A stretch of 64,000 nt of DNA. It comes from Kamptonema formosum PCC 10802. Its GTDB lineage: Bacteria; Cyanobacteriota; Cyanobacteriia; Cyanobacteriales; Oscillatoriaceae. The notes beneath the pieces are model-generated. The model worked only from the letters and a program-made list of their open reading frames with translations. It did not search any database and was not told where the DNA came from. The stretch is taken from contig NZ_KB235948.1 in assembly GCF_000332335.1 (NCBI RefSeq), forward strand, positions 2,365,996 to 2,429,995, in the 5' to 3' direction. Position numbers and translations under genes: made by a program. Below, piece by piece: positions 27,347 through 35,597 of the stretch (its first letter is position 1; each line of letters starts with the position of its first letter).

Positions 27347-27949
27347 ATGAAAGCCAAAGACATTATGACTGAAGACGTGGCCACTATTCGCGGTTCTGCT
27401 ACTGTGGCGGAAGCGGTAAGGCTGATGAAGCTGAAGGAATTGCGGGCTTTGGTTGTGGAGCCCCGCAACGAAAATGACGCTTACGGGATCGTGACCGAAA
27501 CGGATATTGTGTACAAGGTAGCGGCCTACGGGAAAGATCCGAAAGATGTGCGGGTCTGCGAAATTATGACCAAACCTTGTATCGTGGTGAATCCGGATCT
27601 GGCTGTGGAATATGTGGCGCGGCTGTTCGCCAACACCGGCATCCGGCGGGCCCCGGTGATCCAAGGCGATCTGCTGGGCATCATTTCTGTTACCGACATT
27701 CTCACGAAAAGTGACTTCACAGAAAATCCCAAACTCTTGTTCCTGGAAAAAGAACTCCAGAAGGCCATCTCCAACGCTCGCTCCCTCTCTGCTAGCCAAG
27801 GGACTAATTCTAAAGAAGCTGCTGAAGCTTGGGATCAGGTAGCGGAAATTGAAGCGGAAGCCGTGAGCTTGGGAGCGCAAAAACCGGCAAAATCAGCGGT
27901 TGAGCAATTCCGCGAAGAGCAACAAGCCGAGCCGGTGGCGGTTGGCTAA
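27347..27949 (+). CDS. CBS-CP12 fusion protein
   Basis: The start is the ATG giving MKAKDIMTEDV, with AAAGGA about 9 nt upstream; an upstream in-frame start would add 30 unrelated residues. The 200-residue product has two CBS motifs (about 1-60 and 70-125), which bind adenine nucleotides. A CP12-like tail contains AISNARSLSAS and the core AWDQVAEIEAEA. Known CP12 uses AWD-VEEL to hold phosphoribulokinase; here all CP12 cysteines are absent, so disulfide control is not expected. CBS-CP12 fusions are known in cyanobacteria and are thought to tie Calvin-cycle control to adenylate energy state. Its place next to fdxB suggests a link to nitrogen fixation (inference). Confidence 0.85.
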   Translation: MKAKDIMTEDVATIRGSATVAEAVRLMKLKELRALVVEPRNENDAYGIVTETDIVYKVAAYGKDPKDVRVCEIMTKPCIVVNPDLAVEYVARLFANTGIRRAPVIQGDLLGIISVTDILTKSDFTENPKLLFLEKELQKAISNARSLSASQGTNSKEAAEAWDQVAEIEAEAVSLGAQKPAKSAVEQFREEQQAEPVAVG

Positions 27950-28106
27950 ACCGATCTCTCGCTCTACTGATTGACCCGCTAGGGGAGGGCGACCGCAAAG
28001 GTCGCCCTTAGAGCTGATTTAGACAGTTATTGTTAAGCCGGTTCAGAAACCGTGTTTCTTGAAGAAACTCGGTTTGTTGAGGCTTTCCTTTGTTTTTGTA
28101 AATGGA

Positions 28107-29936
28107 CTATTCTCGCAGGAGAAGCAGTCGCAATGGATGGATATGAATGTGCCAAGGGAAGGGGCGGTCTTTGAGAGCCGCCCATTTTTCTTTGAAGACT
28201 TCCGCTTGCAAGTGGTAGTCTCGGTCGCTCTCCGGAGGAGCGTGCAGTTTCAGATAAAGCGTCATCCGGTGGGGTGTTTCGCTCGTGGCCACTAGCCAGC
28301 AGGGGAAAGTATTTTCCTGACTGGCGTCGTTCGGGAAGCTCAGCTGGTGGGCGCGAATTCCCACGCAGCTGAGATCCTCCGGAATCGGTTCGAGAACTTG
28401 CAGGGTGCAGCCCCAGTCGGTGGCCTCTATCTGCTGGGTGCCGGTGGCGGCAGCGCCAGAAAAATTTTTACACCCTGTTAGTTGGGCAACGCTAAACGTG
28501 GGAGGTTTTTCAAAAATGTTGTGTTTGGAACCGCAAACAACTGCTTTGCCGCGCTCAATCACTAAGAGATTTTGGCAAACCCGGTAAGCTTCTTCCAGAT
28601 TGTGGGTCACAAAAAGGGTGACGCCCCGGTAAGTCGCTAGCAGGGAAATCAGTTGCTTTTCCAGCTGGCTGCGCAGGTGGGTGTCCAGTGCGGAAAACGG
28701 CTCATCTAGCAACACTGCTTCTGGCTGGCTGGCTAGGGCTCTCGCCAGGGCAACTCGCTGCTGCTGGCCGCCAGAAAGTTGGTGAGGGTAGCGGTTTTCT
28801 AATCCCTGCAACTGGAAGGCAGCCAGTTGGGTTTCTACCTCCTGGTTGACGCTGGACGCCGGTCGGCCTCTGGGCAAGCCGAAGGCAATATTTTGTGCCA
28901 CGGTTAGGTGAGGGAAGAGGGCGTAGTTTTGAAATAAAAAGCCAATGCGGCGCTCGCGAGAGGGCAGGTTCATTCCCTGTTCCGAGTCAAACAGCACGCG
29001 CCCGTTCAAGACAATTTTCCCCCGGCGGGGCGTTTCCAAACCGGCAATGCAGCGCAAAGTCATGCTCTTTCCCGAACCGGAAGCGCCCAAAAGTCCCAGC
29101 ACCTCCCCCTCCGCACTCAGGGAAACATCCAGAGGAAAGCAGGGGAGTGGCTTTTCAATGTCCGCGAACAGCCCTATTTCGGAAGGCGTTCGGTTGCCTC
29201 TGGAGGGCATTTGGGGCGCTGCCGGTGGCTGTCTCTCCGTGAGGGCGATCGCATCTCCTGGTGCGCCGGCAGCCAAGCGCCGCCCGGATGCAGACCAGTA
29301 ATTGACGGCAGCCAGCACGCTGAGAGAAATCCCCAGGATAATCGCCACCCAGATGGAAGCTTGCTTCATGTCACCGGCTTCCACGGCAAAATAGATTGCC
29401 ATTGGCACAGTTTGGGTCTGTCCGGGAATATTGCCGGCGAGCATCAGCGTCGCGCCGAATTCCCCCAGCCCGCGCGTAAATGCTAAAATTGCCCCCGCCA
29501 CAATTCCAGGGTACGCCAGCGGCACCATCACTCGCCAAAAAACAGTCCATTCTGACGCCCCCAAAGTGCGGGCGGCGTGCAAGAGAGTGGGGTCGATTTG
29601 CTCAAAGGCTCCCAGAGCTGTTTTGTACATCAGCGGGAAGGCTACAACTGTGGCGGCAATCACTGTTGCCGGCCACGAAAAAATTACAGTTAATCCGAAT
29701 TGCAGCAAAAACTGGCCAACCGGCCCATTTCTGCCGAACAGCAACAGCAACAAAAACCCCAGCACTGTTGGCGGCAACACCAGGGGGGCGATGAAAAGTC
29801 CCTCAATTATTGCTTTGCCTTTGATGCGAGTTCCCTGCATCCACCGCGCGGCGGCAATCCCCAGAAAGAAGGTGATTGCAGTCGCCAGCGCTGCCGACTT
29901 CAGGGAGATCCATAAAGGTGAAAAGTCAAAAGTCAT
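28107..29936 (-). CDS. modBC: Molybdate ABC transporter, fused permease-ATPase
   Basis: The 609-residue protein joins ModB and ModC, a fusion known in cyanobacteria. The N-terminal half (about 1-225) has five to six membrane segments and the permease signature ending in GEFGATLMLAGNIPG. The ATPase (about 250-490) has Walker A GASGSGKS, signature LSGGQQQR, Walker B VLLDEPFSAL and the switch His in FVTHN. A C-terminal regulatory region (about 500-609) is TOBE-like and could bind oxyanion. It imports molybdate for FeMo-co. modA lies 71 bp upstream; a single arm of the hairpin repeat (29986) lies in that gap, where it could tune relative expression. Confidence 0.95.
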   Translation of the reverse strand: MTFDFSPLWISLKSAALATAITFFLGIAAARWMQGTRIKGKAIIEGLFIAPLVLPPTVLGFLLLLLFGRNGPVGQFLLQFGLTVIFSWPATVIAATVVAFPLMYKTALGAFEQIDPTLLHAARTLGASEWTVFWRVMVPLAYPGIVAGAILAFTRGLGEFGATLMLAGNIPGQTQTVPMAIYFAVEAGDMKQASIWVAIILGISLSVLAAVNYWSASGRRLAAGAPGDAIALTERQPPAAPQMPSRGNRTPSEIGLFADIEKPLPCFPLDVSLSAEGEVLGLLGASGSGKSMTLRCIAGLETPRRGKIVLNGRVLFDSEQGMNLPSRERRIGFLFQNYALFPHLTVAQNIAFGLPRGRPASSVNQEVETQLAAFQLQGLENRYPHQLSGGQQQRVALARALASQPEAVLLDEPFSALDTHLRSQLEKQLISLLATYRGVTLFVTHNLEEAYRVCQNLLVIERGKAVVCGSKHNIFEKPPTFSVAQLTGCKNFSGAAATGTQQIEATDWGCTLQVLEPIPEDLSCVGIRAHQLSFPNDASQENTFPCWLVATSETPHRMTLYLKLHAPPESDRDYHLQAEVFKEKWAALKDRPFPWHIHIHPLRLLLLRE

Positions 29937-30007
29937 GGAGTTGAAATTTTTGGTTTTATCTGTGAGCGGCGTGGGCGTCGCAGCCAGAAACCGGGTTTCT
30001 TTTTCTA

Positions 30008-30811
30008 TCAGCTGGCAGTTCCAAAGCCGTATTTTTCAAATACAGTTTTGGCGTTATCGCTTGCGATAAATTCGACAAACGCTTTAGCTGCGCTGGCATT
30101 GCGGCTGCTTTTGATAGCTGCTATTGGATAGACAATGGGCGAGTGCAAATTTGCCGGAGCCGTTGCCCTCACTTGTACTTTATCGGATTCTTTGGCATCT
30201 GTCGTGTAGACGATGCCGGTATCGGCGTTGCCGGTTTCCACAAAAGTGAGAACCTGGCGGACGTTGTTGCCGAATACAATTTTCGGCTGAATTTGCTGCC
30301 AAATTCCCAGATTCGTCAGCAGTTCCTGGCTGTATTGGCCAGCGGGCACGCTTTTGGGTTCCCCGATGGCGATGCGCTTGATTCGCGAATCTGTCAAGTC
30401 TTTGAAACTTGTCAGGTTGAGGCCATTAAGGGGGACAATCAAGACCAGGCGATTCGTCAGCAGGTTGCGGCGCGTTCCTGGAAGCAGGAGGTCCGCTTTC
30501 TCAAGGGTGTCCATTTGCTTGGTCGCTGCAGAAAAGAACACATCTGCCGGTGCTCCCTGCTGAATTTGCTGCGCCAGAGCGCCGGAAGCGCCAAAGTTAT
30601 ACGTAATTTTTACATTGGGATTGCTTTGCTGGTAAAGAGTCTTGATTTCCTCCAAGGCATTGGTCAGACTGATAGCCGCTGAAACCGTCAGGTTTACTGG
30701 CTGCTGCGCTAGAGCGACGGGGGCTGGACTGTCGAGCCGGTGAATGCCCAGACTCAACAGCAGACCAGCGGCACTCGCGAGAATAAAACTCAAAATCTTT
30801 CTTCTGTTCAC
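30008..30811 (-). CDS. modA: Molybdate-binding periplasmic protein
   Basis: This is the solute-binding partner of ModBC. The N-terminus is a signal peptide (NRRKILSFILASAAGLLLSL) ending near ALAQQP. The mature part has the ModA fold: NLTVSAAISLTNALEEI, NFGASGALAQQIQQGAPADVF, GEPKSVPAGQYSQELL and the C-terminal FVEFIASDNAKTVFEKYGFG. A GTG at 30811 with GGTGAAG just upstream is preferred; a GTG at 30820 is also possible. A strong NtcA-type promoter lies at 30870-30909, so the operon should be induced on nitrogen limitation. Confidence 0.93.
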   Translation of the reverse strand: MNRRKILSFILASAAGLLLSLGIHRLDSPAPVALAQQPVNLTVSAAISLTNALEEIKTLYQQSNPNVKITYNFGASGALAQQIQQGAPADVFFSAATKQMDTLEKADLLLPGTRRNLLTNRLVLIVPLNGLNLTSFKDLTDSRIKRIAIGEPKSVPAGQYSQELLTNLGIWQQIQPKIVFGNNVRQVLTFVETGNADTGIVYTTDAKESDKVQVRATAPANLHSPIVYPIAAIKSSRNASAAKAFVEFIASDNAKTVFEKYGFGTAS

Positions 30812-30869
30812 AAGCTTCACCCCAAGGATTTGTCTGAGAAAGTGGCACTGGCGTTTAGGTTAACAATAG

Positions 30870-30909
30870 ATTATATGGGATTCTACAAAAAGTTTGTAAC
30901 AAATTATAC
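30870..30909 (-). promoter_or_regulatory. NtcA-activated promoter of modA-modBC
   Basis: On the - strand the sequence reads GTATAATTTGTTAC (30909-30896), an exact GTA-N8-TAC NtcA site. Twenty nt later comes a perfect TATAAT (30875-30870). This is the canonical class II NtcA promoter geometry. A TTACAA overlapping the site sits 18 nt before the -10. Transcription would start near 30863, about 50 nt before the modA start codon. Confidence 0.85.
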
Positions 30910-31052
30910 GAAAAGGGTTTTATTTTTACGCCTGTGAGGCAGATTCCGAAAAAAGGCTAAAGAAAAAGGGCAAGCCGTGCCGGTGCTGGGTGGCTAAATT
31001 CATTGTGTGGTAATGTAGATATTGACTAAACATAGTTTATCAGGATCGGGGT

Positions 31053-31262
31053 ATGAAAGTTAGCGCTCGCAACGCCCTCAAGGGCACGGTAAAACAGGTT
31101 GCGCCTGGAGCAATCAACACAGAAGTAACTGTAGAAGTTGCTCCCGGGGTCGAGGTGGTTTCCATCATCACAAAAACCTCTGCTGAGAATCTTGGCCTTG
31201 CGGAGGGCAAGGAGGTCTACGCGGTGATTAAGGCATCCGATGTGATGATTGCCGTGGATTAA
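31053..31262 (+). CDS. mop: Molbindin, Mop-domain molybdate-binding protein
   Basis: This is a single Mop domain of 69 residues: SARNALKGTVKQVAPGAIN, then VVSIITKTSAENLGLAEG and YAVIKASDVMIAVD. Members form hexamers that store or buffer molybdate in the cytoplasm. It is transcribed away from modA and toward feoA, and a GC hairpin follows at 31294. Its place among mod, feoA and nif genes fits molybdenum supply for nitrogenase. Confidence 0.93.
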   Translation: MKVSARNALKGTVKQVAPGAINTEVTVEVAPGVEVVSIITKTSAENLGLAEGKEVYAVIKASDVMIAVD

Positions 31263-31293
31263 GCAAACCTGCGAACGCGCCGGCAGTGAGTGC

Positions 31294-31318
31294 GGGTGTC
31301 CCCCGGGTGGTGACACCC
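31294..31318. terminator. Hairpin between convergent mop and feoA
   Basis: GGGTGTC and GACACCC form a 7-bp stem around an 11-nt GC-rich loop, between two convergent genes. There is no T run, so the termination role is inferred from position. Confidence 0.45.
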
Positions 31319-31369
31319 GACTCGCCCGCACCCCAGCCCGGTGGACAATCGGCATAGCAGCACCTCCCC

Positions 31370-31666
31370 CTATTTAGCAATCCGCACATAAATTGAGCGA
31401 GCCATCTCTTTTGCGAGTGGCAAGAGAGTCTCGCCGGCTTTGATCACAAAACAGGGAGAGCGCTGTTCGAGTGTGACGGGAAGACCTGGCGTTATGCCCA
31501 TCTCCCTCAATTGAGCGAAGGTGGCGCTGTCGGGATTTATAAAGTGAGTGACAGTCCCTCGCTCGCCGATTTCCAGCAAGTCCAGTGAGGCTCCTGCAAC
31601 AGTAAATCCTTTAGCAAACATTGTCCCCTCCAAAAGGTCAGGTAACCCTTCTATAAATTTTTCCAT
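31370..31666 (-). CDS. feoA: FeoA-domain protein
   Basis: The 98-residue product is SH3-like. After about 25 extra N-terminal residues comes the FeoA core: GASLDLLEIGERGTV, LREMGITPGLPVTLEQRSP and a C-terminal LAKEMARSIYVRI. FeoA assists FeoB in Fe(II) uptake, or acts as a small scaffold. No feoB is near; a lone feoA inside the nif region is known from other cyanobacteria and suggests a nitrogenase iron-related role. Confidence 0.85.
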   Translation of the reverse strand: MEKFIEGLPDLLEGTMFAKGFTVAGASLDLLEIGERGTVTHFINPDSATFAQLREMGITPGLPVTLEQRSPCFVIKAGETLLPLAKEMARSIYVRIAK

Positions 31667-31814
31667 TCAAAATATATAAGATGGCCTCTATCAAAAGCCT
31701 GCATTTCCCGGATGTGGGGTGCGTTCCGAGATCCAAAACACTCGGGAGAAGTGGGGGACTGCTTTTGCGGAACGCACCCGCTGCTAAGGCGCAGCACAAA
31801 GGGAAATAATTATT

Positions 31815-32171
31815 TTATTTTCCCTGTGTTGCGATCCAGTACAGTTCCAGCCAGAAGCGGGGGTTTTGCTCCTTGAGCTTGGACTTTGGATCGCGCAGCA
31901 GTCGTGTGGCATTGAGGAAGACTACCTCAACTAGACCCATGTTTTCTGCAACTTCTTTCAGCACATCTTTCTGGGTTTGAATATCGGCCATTACCTCCTC
32001 AGGGCAGTAAATTCCCAGGTAATAGAAGCGCTTGCGAAGTCGCTCAATCTGACACTCGATAACTTTCAAATAACAGCGGTGGAGCATTTCCCCTGTTTTC
32101 GGGTAAAAGTTATCTACAACTCTGGCAAACTCTGTGGCCAGGTGTTCATCCCTAAACATTGCGACACCCAT
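31815..32171 (-). CDS. Unrecognised small protein of the nif region
   Basis: This 118-residue, helix-rich protein lacks cysteine motifs or membrane segments. Notable stretches are VVDNFYPKTGEMLHRCYLKV, RLRKRFYYLGIYCPEEVMAD and a C-terminal aromatic segment FWLELYWIATQ. I do not recognise the family. It lies between fdxH and feoA on the same strand, about 150 bp from feoA, so it is probably co-expressed with nif genes. The frame and residue use look like a genuine gene. Confidence 0.7.
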   Translation of the reverse strand: MGVAMFRDEHLATEFARVVDNFYPKTGEMLHRCYLKVIECQIERLRKRFYYLGIYCPEEVMADIQTQKDVLKEVAENMGLVEVVFLNATRLLRDPKSKLKEQNPRFWLELYWIATQGK

Positions 32172-32471
32172 TTGGTATCAAAAAGGACTTATTCTACTAT
32201 ACTCCTTTCTTTTCCAATTGGGGCGTGAATAGTTGTTGGAGGTTTAGCCTCGGAGGCTAAGGCTAGGCTATAACTGGCCAGCAGGTAAATCAACAATTCC
32301 AAGGAAGCCAATAGGCGTCCCCAAAAACTATGTGGCATGGGCGACCTCAATTATAGCGAGTATCTTCCCCCAAAAAATTCCTCTAAAATATGGATGATAG
32401 GAGCCGGAGTTTTTGGGAAAAACTGCGGCCCCTAGTGAAGCGTGAGGTTGAAATAAATATTTCAGAAGATT
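32172..32471. other. 300-bp gap between fdxH and the small unknown gene
   Basis: It contains an inverted GGTTTAGCCT/AGGCTAAGGC stretch at about 32241-32270 and an AT-rich segment at 32350-32470. I see no gene. It may hold a separate promoter for the 31815 gene, or an fdxH terminator. Confidence 0.4.
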
Positions 32472-32771
32472 TCAAACGAGATACGCTTCTTGATGCGTGC
32501 GGATAGTGACATCAGACCGGGGGTAGGTCACGCAAAGGAGGGCGTATCCTTTGGCCATCTGTTCGTCATCCAGAAAGGTTTGGTCGGACTGATCGATTTC
32601 ACCTTCTATGACTTTGCCGACACAGCTAGAGCAAGCGCCTGAGTGACACGAGAAGGGCAAATCTATCCCTTCTTTTTCTGCCGCATCCAGGATGTAGGTA
32701 TTCTCGTCCACTTCAAATGTGGTGTCGATAGAGTATTTTTTATTGACCAAATGTACCTTGTAAGTTGCCAT
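32472..32771 (-). CDS. fdxH: Nitrogenase-type [2Fe-2S] ferredoxin
   Basis: The start is set at [12 protein letters not shown], as in other FdxH; an upstream frame start adds seven residues. The 99-residue plant-type ferredoxin has the cluster ligands in CHSGACSSC and the distal Cys in LLCVTYP. The ends of the sequence ([29 protein letters not shown]) match FdxH, the direct electron donor to nitrogenase reductase. It follows hesB, with a repeat-bearing 220-bp gap between them. Confidence 0.95.
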   Translation of the reverse strand: MATYKVHLVNKKYSIDTTFEVDENTYILDAAEKEGIDLPFSCHSGACSSCVGKVIEGEIDQSDQTFLDDEQMAKGYALLCVTYPRSDVTIRTHQEAYLV

Positions 32772-32875
32772 CGCTAGACCATCCTTAAGCAATCGGGAAT
32801 TTTATCGCACTGTGCTTTTGTTTCCAGCCCCCCTGACGGTCAGCCTGCGGCTCCGGGCTTGGAATGAGGGTTAGG

Positions 32876-33000
32876 GTTGGGCTAAAGCCCAACTACAAAC
32901 TTTTGGGCTAAAGTAGGGGCGGTTTCACCCAAAATGTTTCTGCGAAGTTTAGATATTAGTAAACCCGCCCCTACAAACTTTTGGGCTTTAGCTCAACTGC
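32876..33000. repeat. Repeat cluster between hesB and fdxH
   Basis: A GTTGGGCTAAAGCCCAAC copy with its CTACAAAC tail (32876-32900) is followed by a partial copy. A second inverted pair, GTAGGGGCGG (about 32913) and CCGCCCCTAC (about 32966), comes next, then a degenerate copy at 32971-33000 that overlaps the hesB stop codon. Confidence 0.8.
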
Positions 33001-33367
33001 AGGGGGCAGCGGCTGGCGTGCAGTCACCGGCTTTGAAGGATTTGCCACAGCCACAGCTTTCAGTGGCGTTCGGGTTGAGAAACTTAAACCCGGACTGGGT
33101 GAGCCCCTCAACAAAGTCGATAACAATGCCTTCCAGTAACGGCGCACTTTGCCGGTCGATATAGAAAAGCACTTTGTCTTCCTCAAACACCACGTCATCT
33201 GGTTTGGGCGTGCTGGTTATATCCAAGGAATACTCGTACCCGCTACAGCCGCCATCAACCACCGCCAGCCGGACGCCTACAGGTGTGGGGGTTTCTTCCT
33301 GAGCGCGGCTGGATCGCAGGAAAGTGCGAAGCCGAAATGCTGCTTTTTCCGTTAAGCTGAGAGCCAT
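32993..33367 (-). CDS. hesB: HesB/IscA-type Fe-S assembly protein
   Basis: The start is the ATG giving MALSLTEKAAFRL, preceded by AAGGAGATATC. The 124-residue A-type scaffold has the three conserved cysteines: CSGYEY and the C-terminal CGCGKSF. In the nif cluster it supplies or carries Fe-S clusters for nitrogenase maturation. The last five codons and the TGA lie in a degenerate copy of the GGGCTTTAGC palindrome, so the extra C-terminal AAAPCS-like tail has a repeat origin. Confidence 0.93.
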   Translation of the reverse strand: MALSLTEKAAFRLRTFLRSSRAQEETPTPVGVRLAVVDGGCSGYEYSLDITSTPKPDDVVFEEDKVLFYIDRQSAPLLEGIVIDFVEGLTQSGFKFLNPNATESCGCGKSFKAGDCTPAAAPCS

Positions 33368-33534
33368 GATATCTCCTTCTCTGATTGTTTTTGCGTTTTC
33401 GTTTCTGGACAAAAGCCGATATTCTGGGAGCGAGGTAAGTGCCGGGTTATACCAAGTTTGGACAGGGATTATTTTTTGGGAGATGAAAATGCTGTAGCCT
33501 TTTTCAAGCCCAAATACAAAATCCAAAATTGGTA

Positions 33535-34281
33535 TTAATGGATGCTGCCGCAGACAGGACAGTAGGGGTCATGGTAGGGCCGGCGCTTAGCAAATTCCAT
33601 GCTGTCTAAGTTCATGGTCAGGAGTTGGGACAGCAGGGGCTTGCCAGTGCCGGAGATCAGTTTGATAGCCTCCAGGGCAGTCAGGCAAGCCAGAGTCCCA
33701 GAAACCGCACCCAGCACGCCGAAACCGCGCCGGTCCCAATCCGGTTTTTCTGGAAAGATGCAGGACAGACAGGGAGTTTTACCGGGAATAATTGAGGTCA
33801 GGTAAGCCTCCATTCCGTTCATTGCCGCTTCCACCATTGGCTTGCGCCAGCGCACGCAAGCGGCATTCAATAAATCTCGCTCTACAAAATTGTGAGCGCA
33901 GTCGAGGGCAACATCCGCCTGCAGCACCAGGGAGTCTACATTCTCTGAAGTGACATATTCTGGAATCGCTTCGATTTCCACATCAGGGTTGATGCCCTTT
34001 AGGGTTTCTTTTGCTTTGAAAACTCGCGGCTGGCCCACCCAGTCATGGGTCATCAGAATCTGCCGGTTCATATCATCGAGCCGCAGTTCGCCACCCCGGA
34101 CTAGAATCAGCCGCCCGACACCGGCGACTGCTAAATAGAGAGCCGCTGTTCCGCCCAGTCCCCCCACACCCGTGACGAGCGCGGTGGCCTTGCGAAGCTT
34201 GTTCTGCGCTTCTTCGCCAAAACCGGGGAGCATCATCTGACGCCGGTAGCGTTCTAATTCAGTGGGTGTAAGGTTGAACAC
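33535..34281 (-). CDS. hesA: HesA, ThiF/MoeB-type adenylyltransferase
   Basis: The 248-residue E1-like enzyme has the nucleotide-binding GVGGLGGTAALYLAVAGVG, the catalytic Arg region DDMNRQILM and a Cys-rich zinc site: CLSC near 165-168 and CPVC near 243-246. ThiF-family enzymes adenylate a C-terminal Gly-Gly carrier, often in molybdopterin or thiamine routes. HesA is conserved in cyanobacterial nif clusters, where a role in molybdenum or cofactor supply is suspected. It lies between nifW and hesB on one strand. Confidence 0.92.
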   Translation of the reverse strand: MFNLTPTELERYRRQMMLPGFGEEAQNKLRKATALVTGVGGLGGTAALYLAVAGVGRLILVRGGELRLDDMNRQILMTHDWVGQPRVFKAKETLKGINPDVEIEAIPEYVTSENVDSLVLQADVALDCAHNFVERDLLNAACVRWRKPMVEAAMNGMEAYLTSIIPGKTPCLSCIFPEKPDWDRRGFGVLGAVSGTLACLTALEAIKLISGTGKPLLSQLLTMNLDSMEFAKRRPYHDPYCPVCGSIH

Positions 34282-34293
34282 GATTTTTGCTCC

Positions 34294-34611
34294 TTATTCG
34301 GTCTTGATGTCGGTTAGCAAAACAACATTGGCCGGCTTTTCATTAAACACCTTGAATAGCTTTTGCTCCACAGGTGTTGAAGATTGGAACAGCTCGTAAG
34401 CTTGCTGGAGAGCCTGCTGGTACAGGCTGAGCTTTTCTGACTCGCTCGCTTCTGGGGTATTAGAGTTAATTTCATCAATAAACTGGGAAAATTTTTTCAA
34501 AATGTGCAGCCGGTTGACATTCACGAACTGCTGGTCGTAAGGCAGCCCAAAAAACTCAAAGTATTCCTCGGCATTTACGAGTAATTTGAAAGCAGATAAA
34601 GTCAGTGTCAT
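34294..34611 (-). CDS. nifW: Nitrogenase-stabilizing protein
   Basis: The 105-residue product has the NifW pattern: LLVNAEEYFEFFGLPYDQQF, VNVNRLHILKKFSQFI and VFNEKPANVVLL. NifW binds the MoFe protein and helps protect or mature it. Its ATG overlaps the stop of the upstream CCE_0567-type gene (ATGA), and hesA begins 12 nt after its stop, so these are translationally linked. Confidence 0.93.
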   Translation of the reverse strand: MTLTLSAFKLLVNAEEYFEFFGLPYDQQFVNVNRLHILKKFSQFIDEINSNTPEASESEKLSLYQQALQQAYELFQSSTPVEQKLFKVFNEKPANVVLLTDIKTE

Positions 34612-34832
34612 TTCTGTTGCTCCAGTGCTTTTAGCTGTTTCTTCATCTCGTCTAACTGTTTGAATAGTTCATAGGTTCTGCCCGCGACTTCCATAATGTT
34701 CTCGTAATCCGCCGGCAGACCTTCGGCCAAATCGTGAAGCTCCATCTTCAGCTGGCCACCCTTGCTATTCAGGCGTTTAATTTGAGTTTTTAGATCCTCA
34801 ACGCTTTGCGGTGACTCTCCTACTTTAACCAT
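34608..34832 (-). CDS. CCE_0567-type small metalloprotein
   Basis: This 74-residue protein is almost entirely a helical hairpin: VEDLKTQIKRLNSKGGQLKM, LPADYENIMEVAGRTYELF and a Lys-rich end. It matches the small nif-cluster protein family named after Cyanothece CCE_0567, which is reported to bind metal. It overlaps nifW by 4 nt. Role in nitrogen fixation is unproven. Confidence 0.85.
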   Translation of the reverse strand: MVKVGESPQSVEDLKTQIKRLNSKGGQLKMELHDLAEGLPADYENIMEVAGRTYELFKQLDEMKKQLKALEQQK

Positions 34833-34988
34833 AACCTTGTCCTGCTGTCAATTGTCCGCTGTTCGTTCCCTCGTGCTGATGCGCTATCTCAAGTCCAGTT
34901 AATGGCCCGCAATTCATTGAACTCTTGCCCTCGGCAGGGTGAGGGATGAAGAAAAAATATAATTGCGGACCCTCAACTGGATGGCTTA

Positions 34989-35462
34989 TTAAGCCTTCGC
35001 TACTTCAGGATAGCGCTTCGCCAAATCTACCGCAGCTTGTGTCAGTTTTTCTCCCTCCGCTGCTAATTTTTCCAGGGAGTCAAAGCCAAACCGCTGAGCG
35101 TCGCGCAGGGTTCTGGCCACCACCAAAAGACGACCGCAAAAGACAAGCGCCCAGCCAAAACCTTCATGGCTCAAATCAATTACAACCTGGGCGAGCTGAC
35201 CGGTTTCCTGCTCGACGCAAACAGCCACCGATCGGTAGAACGCAAAAATCCGCAACTTGGTGACCGGATCTACATCCCCGTCAACTGAAATTTTTCGTTT
35301 TTGCTCTTTGGTCAGAATTAAGGGTTTGAGGACTAGATCGTTCGACCATTTCCGGTAAGTGCCAAAAGAATCTTGGGCCCGTATTTGCCGTACCATTTCT
35401 TGCAAGAAAGGATGCTCTAGAATATCAGAGTTTGTCTGCTGTTCGGGAGTTTTTACCGTCAT
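34989..35462 (-). CDS. NifX-associated protein (DUF269)
   Basis: The 157-residue protein matches the family always found beside nifX: HPFLQEMVRQIRAQDSFGTY, KLRIFAFYRSVAVCVE and VVARTLRDAQRFGFDSLEKL. The function is unknown, but genomic linkage suggests FeMo-co handling. nifX lies 135 bp upstream on the same strand. Confidence 0.92.
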   Translation of the reverse strand: MTVKTPEQQTNSDILEHPFLQEMVRQIRAQDSFGTYRKWSNDLVLKPLILTKEQKRKISVDGDVDPVTKLRIFAFYRSVAVCVEQETGQLAQVVIDLSHEGFGWALVFCGRLLVVARTLRDAQRFGFDSLEKLAAEGEKLTQAAVDLAKRYPEVAKA

Positions 35463-35597
35463 ATTTGTGTTTTTTCCTCATCCATGAATTCGATAAATTC
35501 TGAAAACCAGCGCAGGTTAAAAGGGAAAAGTAGAATCAGGGGCAGAGCGCAAGCAACTTGCGTGTACTTTTCCCTCGGTTGGCGTTTGCCCTTGGAG

